In this document: piece after piece, positions 16,953 to 23,581 of the stretch
How positions within the stretch are numbered: the stretch's first letter is position 1
Layout: each line of letters starts with the position of its first letter
Source of the DNA: Acidovorax sp. A79
Lineage (GTDB): Bacteria; Pseudomonadota; Gammaproteobacteria; Burkholderiales; Burkholderiaceae_C
Length of the DNA stretch: 64,000 bases
Assembly (NCBI RefSeq): GCF_041154505.1
Contig: NZ_AP028672.1
Location: 2,706,501 to 2,770,500 of the forward strand
Reading direction: 5' to 3'
Program-made: the position numbers and the translations under genes
Notes under the pieces: model-generated
The model's database searches: none
Seen by the model: only the letters and a program-made list of their open reading frames with translations
Told to the model about the DNA's origin: nothing

Positions 16953-17876
16953 ATGCCCAACGAACTTCATCTGCAATCCCTGCGCGACGCCGTGCAGCGG
17001 GTGGGCCGCCACGCGGTGGACTACAGCAACAGCCCCCTGCCCGGTGGCCGCTCCATCACGCTGAACACCTACCGGCCCGCACATGCCACGGACCACAGCC
17101 CCATCGTGCTGGTGCAGCACGGCGTGATGCGCAACGGCGACGACTACCGCGACTTCTGGATGCCCGCCGCCGACGAGCATGGCCTGGTCATCATCGCGCC
17201 CACGTTCTCGAACGCGCAGTGGCCCGACGTGGTGAGCTACAACAACGGCAACCTGCTGGCCACCGCCGACCGCGAAGCCCACGCCGACACGGCTCCGGCG
17301 AACCCACCCGGGGACTGGTCGTACACCGTCGTGACGCGGCTGGTCGATGAGCTCAAGGCATCGGGCGTGTTGACCACGCAGCCGCTGTACCTGTTCGGCC
17401 ACTCCGCCGGCGGGCAGTTCGTGCACCGGCTGATGAGCGTGCTCACGCCCGGCACCTTTGCCGGTGTGGCCGCGGGCAACCCCGGCTGGTACACGCTGCC
17501 GCTGCTGGAGCTGCCGTTCCCCGAAGGCCTGGCCGGCACCCCCGCGGACACCGGCAGCCTGGCGCGCCTGTTCGCCTACCCGTTGACCATCCTGGCGGGC
17601 GACCAGGACATCGCCACGGCCGACGTGCACTTGCCGTCCGAACCGGCGGCACTGCGCCAGGGCCCGCACCGCTATGCCCGCGCGTTGAACTACTACGCCA
17701 CCGCCCGGGCCGAGGCCGCGCGCCGCGGCCTGCCGCTGGCTTGGCAGCTGCACACCGTGGCGGGCATTGGCCACGATGGCAAGGCCATGTCGGCCGTCTG
17801 CGCGCACCTCTGGTTCCACGGCCACCTCCCCGACGCTGCACAACTGGCCCGGCTGGCCGGCGAGCACACGGCCTGA
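16953..17876 (+). CDS. alpha/beta hydrolase, depolymerase-like
   Basis: 307-residue serine hydrolase. SPIVLVQHGVMRNGDDYRDFW gives the strand-3/oxyanion region; the nucleophile elbow is FGHSAGG (about 148-154), with a late acid in AGDQDIATADV and a His in VAGIGHDGK. No secretion signal is visible, so it is probably cytoplasmic. It resembles PHB-depolymerase/esterase-like hydrolases. Its place behind the peptide ABC genes and before an M20 peptidase suggests that it processes imported material. The ATG at 16953 was chosen over an upstream TTG. Confidence 0.82.
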   Translation: MPNELHLQSLRDAVQRVGRHAVDYSNSPLPGGRSITLNTYRPAHATDHSPIVLVQHGVMRNGDDYRDFWMPAADEHGLVIIAPTFSNAQWPDVVSYNNGNLLATADREAHADTAPANPPGDWSYTVVTRLVDELKASGVLTTQPLYLFGHSAGGQFVHRLMSVLTPGTFAGVAAGNPGWYTLPLLELPFPEGLAGTPADTGSLARLFAYPLTILAGDQDIATADVHLPSEPAALRQGPHRYARALNYYATARAEAARRGLPLAWQLHTVAGIGHDGKAMSAVCAHLWFHGHLPDAAQLARLAGEHTA

Positions 17877-17967
17877 CGCCCGCCGCCTGCACCTCCTCGG
17901 CCTCAGCCCTCCGTCCTGCGGGAAGCAGGCGGAGCCCCCGAACCACCCTGTCCCACCTTGCACCGCC

Positions 17968-19098
17968 ATGACCACCTCCGCCACGACACAGACGCTCATT
18001 GACGGCATCACCGCCTGGATGCAGTGCGAGTCACCCACCAGCTCGCCCGCGGGCGTGGCGGCCATGGTGGCCGACATGGCCCGCTATGCCCTGGAAGGCG
18101 GACTGCAGGCCACCGTGACGCCACTGGGCGAGCGCGTGGGGCCGCTGCTGCACGTGACCAACCGCGCAGCCGGCGACACGCGCCCCGGGCTGCTGGTCCT
18201 GGGCCACTCGGACACCGTGCACCCGGTGGGCACCTTGAGCGACAACCCCTGCCGCATCGAGGGCGACCGCTTCTACGGCCCCGGCGGCTACGACATGAAG
18301 GCAGGCATCTACCTGGCCATGACGGCCCTGCGCGACCTGGCGGCCGCCGGCGCCAGCGCGATGCCGATCGACTTCGTGGTCGTGCCCGACGAAGAAACCG
18401 GCAGCCACGCTTCGCGTGTGCACATCGAGCGTTTTGCGCACAATGCCCGCTACGCCCTGGTCTGCGAGCCTGCCCGTGCCAATGGCGGCAGATGCGTGAC
18501 CGCGCGCAAGGGCACGGGCATGCTGCGCCTGGGCGTGAAGGGCCATGCGGCCCATGCGGGCGTGGCGCATGAAAAAGGCCGCAGCGCGATCCGCGAAATG
18601 GCGCACCAGATCCTGGCGCTGGAGGCCATGACCGACTACGCGCGCGGCGTGACGGTGAGCGTGGGCACCGTCGAAGGTGGCACCGCCACCAACACGGTGC
18701 CGGCGCAGTGCCGCTGCGTGGTGGACTTTCGCCTCCCCGACCTGCAGGCCGCCGACGAGCTGGTGCACAAGATGCAGGCGCTGCGCCCGGTGGGCGCGGA
18801 CATGGAACTCGACATCGAGGTCGAGGTGAACCGCCCGCCCATGGTCAAGAGCGAGGCCGTGGTGGCCCTGCTGGACCGCGCCAAGGCGTCGGCCCGGCAT
18901 GCGGGCTTCGCGCTCGAAGATGCGCCCATGACCGGCGGCGGCAGCGACGCCAACTTCACCTCGGCCCTGGGGGTGCCCACACTCGACGGGCTGGGTGCCG
19001 ACGGCGACGGCGCCCACACGCTGCAGGAACACATCCTCGTCTCGACCCTGGAGGCGCGCCTGAACTTCTGGCGCCATCTGCTGGCGCACCTGGCGTAA
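17968..19098 (+). CDS. M20-family metallopeptidase (carboxypeptidase G2-like)
   Basis: 376-residue zinc amidohydrolase. Metal-site motifs are VLGHSDTVHP (His and Asp, about 76-85), GPGGYDMKAG (bridging Asp) and VVPDEETGSH (catalytic and metal Glu), with the dimerisation domain between KGTGMLRLGVKGHAAHAG and VSVGTVEGGTATNTVPA. TGGGSDANFT and the late HTLQEHI supply the last ligand region. It resembles glutamate carboxypeptidases that cleave N-acyl-amino acids. No signal peptide. It ends the ABC/hydrolase gene run, consistent with intracellular hydrolysis of the imported solute. Confidence 0.9.
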   Translation: MTTSATTQTLIDGITAWMQCESPTSSPAGVAAMVADMARYALEGGLQATVTPLGERVGPLLHVTNRAAGDTRPGLLVLGHSDTVHPVGTLSDNPCRIEGDRFYGPGGYDMKAGIYLAMTALRDLAAAGASAMPIDFVVVPDEETGSHASRVHIERFAHNARYALVCEPARANGGRCVTARKGTGMLRLGVKGHAAHAGVAHEKGRSAIREMAHQILALEAMTDYARGVTVSVGTVEGGTATNTVPAQCRCVVDFRLPDLQAADELVHKMQALRPVGADMELDIEVEVNRPPMVKSEAVVALLDRAKASARHAGFALEDAPMTGGGSDANFTSALGVPTLDGLGADGDGAHTLQEHILVSTLEARLNFWRHLLAHLA

Positions 19099-19134
19099 GG
19101 GGGCGATTCCCTGGTGGGCGTCTGAAAGGCGGCG

Positions 19135-19890
19135 TCAAGGCTGTTCGAGGTAGCGGACGGCCAGCGCCTGCCGGGCCGCCGCGCTCACGCCCAGCACGTC
19201 GCCCAGGTAGGCATCGACGCCCTGGAACTCGGTGTCCACCATGTGCAGGGCTGCATTGAGAAACTCCTCCTGCACACGCCACAGCACGGCCAGCACTTCG
19301 TCGGGCGCGTGGCTGGCCAACCCCTCGGGGCGGCGGTAGAGGGTGTTGGTGAGCAGGTAGTCCTGCATCACCACCTCGCGCCGCACGCCCAGCGCCAGCA
19401 GGATGAGGGCGGCGGCAAAGCCTGTGCGGTCCTTGCCCGCGGTGCAGTGGAACACCAGCGGGGTGGCGCTGCCTTCATCGAGCAGCAGGCGGAACAGCTC
19501 GGCAAATCGATGCGCGTTGTCGTGCACAAAGCCCCGGTAGGTGTCCTGCATCAGCGCCACGGCGTCTTGCGCGGTGAGCTGGCGGCCGGTGCGCTGCAGT
19601 TCCAGCGCGCGCTGCACCACCGTGGGCTCGATGGCCAGCGGGTGGTAGCTGATGCCCGGCAGCGCGTAGGCATACGCGGCGCTTTCGGCCTGGCCGCGAA
19701 AGTCCACCGCGCGGGCCACGCCCAGCTCGGCCAGCAGGGCCCGGTCCTGCGCGGTGAGGCCCGCCAGGTGGTCCGAGCGGAAGATGCGCCGCCATTTGAC
19801 GGTGCGCCCGCCATGGCCGGCGTAGCCGCCCAGATCTCGGAAGTTGGTGGCCCCGGCCAGGGGAAGGGAGCGGGTGGGTGCTGACTGCAT
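19135..19890 (-). CDS. tyrosine/serine protein phosphatase, dual-specificity-like
   Basis: 251-residue phosphatase of the bacterial Tyr_phosphatase3 kind. It opens with LPLAGATNFRDLGGYAG, the usual family start, followed by RIFRSDHLAGLT. The catalytic P-loop is HCTAGKDRTG, containing the Cys-x5-Arg nucleophile site. No signal peptide. The ATG at 19890 is taken because the longer frame upstream is Ser/Arg-rich shadow sequence. Divergent from the AraC gene at 20027 across a 136-base gap. Confidence 0.9.
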   Translation of the reverse strand: MQSAPTRSLPLAGATNFRDLGGYAGHGGRTVKWRRIFRSDHLAGLTAQDRALLAELGVARAVDFRGQAESAAYAYALPGISYHPLAIEPTVVQRALELQRTGRQLTAQDAVALMQDTYRGFVHDNAHRFAELFRLLLDEGSATPLVFHCTAGKDRTGFAAALILLALGVRREVVMQDYLLTNTLYRRPEGLASHAPDEVLAVLWRVQEEFLNAALHMVDTEFQGVDAYLGDVLGVSAAARQALAVRYLEQP

Positions 19891-20026
19891 GGTGCGTGGC
19901 GGGGGATGCGGTGGGTGGGCTGGTGAAGCGGAAAGGATAGTAGCCGGGCGGTGCGGCAGGCGCATGTCGCGCGCGTGGCTGGACGGGTGTGCCTGCCAGC
20001 ACATCGCCGGTGTGCAGAATCCGGGC

Positions 20027-20878
20027 ATGCAGCGTCTTGTGCCCCTCCCCTCCGATCTACAGCCCTGGTTGATGGCAGCGGTGGTGATCGATGCCCCTGC
20101 GGAACTGGCGCAGTCGCATTTCCCGGCGATGGTGTCGAGCATGCTGGTGGTGCGGCTGGCCGGGCAGGTGCGGTGCCGGGGCGCGCTGGTGCCGCCGTCG
20201 GCCTGGATCAGCGCCAGCACCACGGCCACGGTGTACGAACACGGCGGACCGGTGCGGGCCGTGGGGCTGGTGCTGCAGCCTGAGGCCGCCGCGGCGCTGT
20301 TTGGCAGTGCACGCGGGCTGGTGAACACGCTACGGCCGCTGGCGGAACTGGTGGGCCCGCAATGGGCAGAGGTAGAGCATGGCGTGCTGGCGGCGGCAGA
20401 CGATGCCACACGGCTTACGGTGCTGCACCAGTTCGTCCGGCAGCTGGCCGCACCGCCGTCGCCTTGTGATGCACGGCGGCGGCAAGCCCTGGCCTTGCTG
20501 CAGGCGGCCAGCGCCGACGCCACGGGCGCGGAATCAGGCCACCAGCGCATGGGCCTGGGCCAGCGGCAGTTTGAGCGGCGCTTTGCGGCGCACTGGGGCA
20601 TGGCGCCCAAGCAGTTTCAGGTGATTGCGCGGCTGAACCGCACGCTGGGCAACGCCCTCGCCGCGCCCGGCGGCCCGGTGGTGGACCTGGCCGCCGGCCA
20701 GGGGTACTACGACCAGTCGCACATGGGGCGCGATGTGCGCAGGCTGGCGGGCCACCCGCTGCAGGCCCTGGTGCAAGGCACGCGCAGCCCGCTCACCGCG
20801 CACTGGCCCTTGCAGATCGGCGCGCAGGCCCTGCCGAATCAGCCTGCCCCACCCTTGGAGCCCACGCGCAAGCGCTGA
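20027..20878 (+). CDS. AraC-family transcriptional regulator
   Basis: 283-residue regulator. The N-terminal part has VRAVGLVLQPEAAAALFG, a DUF6597-like feature of this subgroup. The C-terminal HTH covers LGQRQFERRFAAHWGMAPKQFQVIARLNRTLG and VVDLAAGQGYYDQSHMGRDVRRLAGHPLQAL, the second AraC helix pair. Its last 40 bases overlap the 3' end of the DUF2834 gene on the other strand. Targets unknown; the divergent phosphatase is one candidate. Confidence 0.85.
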   Translation: MQRLVPLPSDLQPWLMAAVVIDAPAELAQSHFPAMVSSMLVVRLAGQVRCRGALVPPSAWISASTTATVYEHGGPVRAVGLVLQPEAAAALFGSARGLVNTLRPLAELVGPQWAEVEHGVLAAADDATRLTVLHQFVRQLAAPPSPCDARRRQALALLQAASADATGAESGHQRMGLGQRQFERRFAAHWGMAPKQFQVIARLNRTLGNALAAPGGPVVDLAAGQGYYDQSHMGRDVRRLAGHPLQALVQGTRSPLTAHWPLQIGAQALPNQPAPPLEPTRKR

Positions 20879-21177
20879 GCCAGGTAGAGCGGCATCACAA
20901 ACGCGAGGCCAATGCCAAAGCAGGCCGCGATGTAAGCCCAGCGCCACGCACCCAGGCTGCGGTCTGCCGCCACCCAGGCCGAGAACGCCACGGCGGCCAG
21001 GTACACGTCGAGGGTGATGCCGGTGGTGAGTGCATTGGCAAACGCATCCCGCCAGAAGACATCGGGCATCACGCTGCCGCCCGCCAGAAAGTACACCCCA
21101 TTGAAGTACCAGGGGACGGCCAGGCCCACGAGGGCCAGCAAAAGAAAAAAGGTGTGCAGGTGTGTGTGTTTTTGCAT
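20839..21177 (-). CDS. DUF2834-family membrane protein
   Basis: 112-residue membrane protein with three to four hydrophobic segments. It starts with HTFFLLLALVGLAVPWYFNGVYFL and contains FWRDAFANALTTGITLDVYLAAVAFSAWVAADR, the characteristic DUF2834 core. Function unknown. It converges on the AraC gene with an unusual 40-base tail-to-tail overlap. Confidence 0.82.
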   Translation of the reverse strand: MQKHTHLHTFFLLLALVGLAVPWYFNGVYFLAGGSVMPDVFWRDAFANALTTGITLDVYLAAVAFSAWVAADRSLGAWRWAYIAACFGIGLAFVMPLYLAQRLRVGSKGGAG

Positions 21178-21326
21178 CGGTGCATGCGGCCCCCCAAAGA
21201 AAAGGAGAGAGGCCCTGGGTAGTGAATCAACGCACCGATTGAATCCGCGCAGCCCCCTGGCGGGCTAGGAAAAAAGCGACATGCCTCACACCGGCGGGCC
21301 TGCCGCTGCCCGCCACCCTCATGAAC

Positions 21327-21677
21327 TTACTGCGCGCGGGGCAGCGAGGTCACGGCGCCATCCACAGGCAGCTCCTGCGTGCCCTTGGGGCAGGGCTGGT
21401 CGGTGTAGGTGGTGTGGCCGTCCTTCACGCACTTGCGCGGCTGCGGGGCCGCGGGCTCGGACGCGCCGCCGTGCGCAGCGCGGGCTTGTGCGGCGGGCTG
21501 CTGCTTGCCGGGCGGCAAGGTGTCGGGGCCGGGGCGGGTGATCTTCTTCCAGGCCTGCTCGGTCCACGGCCCGGCGTGGGGCAGCCACTGGTCGGCCGTC
21601 CACCATGCGGCGGCCGCGGCGGCCAGCAGCAATGCGGCCAGGAGGGACCAGAGGGCTCGTTCGCGGGTGCTGCGCAT
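21327..21677 (-). CDS. membrane-anchored DUF4124-like protein
   Basis: 116 residues. One N-terminal membrane segment (ALWSLLAALLLAAAAAAWW), a Pro/Ala-rich linker, and a C-terminal KCVKDGHTTYTDQPCPKGTQ. This last part has the Cys-x-DG-x-x-x-Y-x-D-x-PCP pattern of DUF4124 proteins. Predicted to face the periplasm. Function unknown. It follows the PEBP gene in the same direction with a 74-base gap. Confidence 0.65.
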   Translation of the reverse strand: MRSTRERALWSLLAALLLAAAAAAWWTADQWLPHAGPWTEQAWKKITRPGPDTLPPGKQQPAAQARAAHGGASEPAAPQPRKCVKDGHTTYTDQPCPKGTQELPVDGAVTSLPRAQ

Positions 21678-21751
21678 GGGGTGGGCCTGTGGCGTGGTGG
21701 TGGGCGACCACCAAGCTTAAAACATCGCATCGCCCACCGGGCCGCGCCCTA

Positions 21752-22357
21752 TCACGGCTGCTGCTTGCCTTTGGCTGCAGGGCGCCCGTAGCGCGCCGTG
21801 AGCGTGGCCTTGCCCAGGCTGTGGGCGTTGATCATGTAGCCGGCCAGCGCAGCGGTGGCGTCGGCAGGCAGGTCCAGGCGCGGCACCTTGAGCGCGTGCA
21901 CGGTGAAGATGTAGCGGTGCGGCACATCGCCTTCGGGCGGGCAGGCCCCGCCCCAGGCGGCCACGCCATAGTCAATGCGCACATGGCTGGCGCCTGCGGG
22001 CAGCTTGGCGCCGCCAGCAGCACCCGCGTCGGACCGCAGCTCGGTGGTGCTGGCGGGGATGTTGACCACCGACCAGTGCCACCAGCCCGAGCCGGTGGGG
22101 GCATCGGGGTCGTAGGCGGTGACGGCGAAGCTCTGGGTGCCAGCAGGCGCGCCGCTCCAGCGCAGGGCGGGCGACTGGTTGTCGCCCGCACAGCCAAAGC
22201 CCTTGAACTCGAAGCGCTGGGGCAGTGTGCTGCCTTCGGCAAAGTCGGGGCTGGTGAGCGCGAAGGCCTGGGCGTGGGCGGCAGGGGCCAAGCCGATCGT
22301 GGCGAGTGCAGCGATGGCGGTGCCAACGCGAAGGGGGCGTGAAAGTGGGTGGGGCAT
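21752..22357 (-). CDS. YbhB/YbcL-type PEBP (Raf kinase inhibitor-like) protein
   Basis: 201 residues with a signal peptide cleaved after AHA (about residue 29), so exported, unlike cytoplasmic YbhB. Ligand-pocket motifs are TAYDPDAPTGSGWWHWSVVNIP, GGACPP and HRYIFTVHAL; the N-terminus carries NQSPALRWSGAP. The physiological ligand of bacterial PEBPs is not established. The AraC-family gene lies directly upstream in the same direction and could control it. Confidence 0.92.
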   Translation of the reverse strand: MPHPLSRPLRVGTAIAALATIGLAPAAHAQAFALTSPDFAEGSTLPQRFEFKGFGCAGDNQSPALRWSGAPAGTQSFAVTAYDPDAPTGSGWWHWSVVNIPASTTELRSDAGAAGGAKLPAGASHVRIDYGVAAWGGACPPEGDVPHRYIFTVHALKVPRLDLPADATAALAGYMINAHSLGKATLTARYGRPAAKGKQQP

Positions 22358-22472
22358 CTGAAAAGCTCCTTGCAGTAGCGGTGTGAAACAAGGGCTTGAT
22401 GGTGCTGCGCGCCGCGCCTTCGCATTGGCCCGGTGGCGTCAATGGCTGTGCGCTGCGCGTCAGCCGCAGGAA

Positions 22473-23252
22473 TCAGGGCCGCAGCTGCGAGGGCGGAAAG
22501 CCAAAGCGTTCGCGGAAGGCCGCGCTGAAGCGGCTGTGCGACTCGTAGCCGCAGCGCGCAGCGATCTCGGACACCTGCAGCGCGGAGCTTTGCAGCAGCA
22601 CCAGCGCCGTCTCCAGCCGCACGTCGCGCAGGCACTGGCTCACGGTTTCGCCCTCTTGCGCCAGGCGGCGCTGCAGGGTGCTGGCGCTGGTGGCAAAGGC
22701 GCTGGCGATGCGTTCGAGCGTCCAGTCGGCCTGCGGGCTGGGGCCCACCAGGCGGCGCACGCGTTCGGCCCAGCCCAGCTCGCCGGGCGGGGCGAAGACG
22801 ATGCCCGCCTCAGCCAGCATCAGCAGCACTTCGAGCGCGCGGTGTTCGCGCAGCGCCTGCGAGCTGGCATCGCTCTCCAGCGCGGCCACGGCGCGCATGT
22901 AGCTGTCTTCAAAGGCGGCGTCGGCCGCGAGGCCCGCGCAGCCTTGCACTGGTGGGATGGCCGCGAACTGGCCGAACTGGCGGTGGAACTGCGCCACCAG
23001 CTCGGGCGCGACACACAGCAGCCGCGCCACATAGCGGCCTTGGGGTGCCGGGTCGTTGACCACCTCCCACTGCGCGCCGCACGGCAGCACGAACACCCGC
23101 CCGCTGGGGTAGCGGTGCCCGCCGCCGGGCGTGACCAAATGCTTGGTGCCCGACACCACCCAGCCCACCGAATCCATGCGCACGGTGACGGTGTGGATGC
23201 GGTGGTGCACCGTGGTGGCGATCTGCAAGGACAGCGCGGGTTCGCCCATCAT
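22473..23252 (-). CDS. AraC-family transcriptional regulator
   Basis: 259 residues. The N-terminal cupin-like sensing domain has VWVVSGTKHLVTPGG-type strands (TKHLVTPGGGHRYPSGRVFVLPCGAQWEVVND). The C-terminal double HTH is WTLERIASAFATSASTLQRRLAQEG and LQVSEIAARCGYESHSRFSAAFRERFGFPPSQLR, a full AraC signature. It lies 115 bases before the PEBP gene on the same strand, making that gene the likely target. Confidence 0.92.
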   Translation of the reverse strand: MMGEPALSLQIATTVHHRIHTVTVRMDSVGWVVSGTKHLVTPGGGHRYPSGRVFVLPCGAQWEVVNDPAPQGRYVARLLCVAPELVAQFHRQFGQFAAIPPVQGCAGLAADAAFEDSYMRAVAALESDASSQALREHRALEVLLMLAEAGIVFAPPGELGWAERVRRLVGPSPQADWTLERIASAFATSASTLQRRLAQEGETVSQCLRDVRLETALVLLQSSALQVSEIAARCGYESHSRFSAAFRERFGFPPSQLRP

Positions 23253-23362
23253 TCGTTCCCCTGCGGTTCAGGTTCCGTCATCGACCGTGGGGGCGGAAAG
23301 GCTGGCTCCGCGCAGGTTCGGCAGGTTCAGCGGGGACGGCCTGCAAGGCAGCACACCCCACG

Positions 23363-23581
23363 TCAGCGCGTGCGCTCCCGCGATACGCCCACATCGATAT
23401 CGCCAAACACGGTGACGCCGCTGGCACCCTGCGATGGCTGCGGGCTGGCGGGGTCGCTGGAGCGCGCAGAACCTGTCGTGCTGCTGCAGCCCCCCAGCGC
23501 GCCAACGACCGCGAGAGCCACCAGCGCGGTGCGCCAGAAGCCCCACACAGGCGATGCTGCGGATGCTGCGCGTGGCTTCAT
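23363..23581 (-). CDS. small lipoprotein (72 aa)
   Basis: Short exported protein with a Tat/Sec-type hydrophobic segment ending in the lipobox LGGC (Cys32) followed by a Ser/Pro-rich tail and VTVFGDIDVGVSRER. Its ATG overlaps the TGA of the topoisomerase gene (ATGA, 23578-23581), so it is probably translated by coupling. The pairing of an envelope lipoprotein with topB is odd and may be positional only. Function unknown. Confidence 0.65.
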   Translation of the reverse strand: MKPRAASAASPVWGFWRTALVALAVVGALGGCSSTTGSARSSDPASPQPSQGASGVTVFGDIDVGVSRERTR

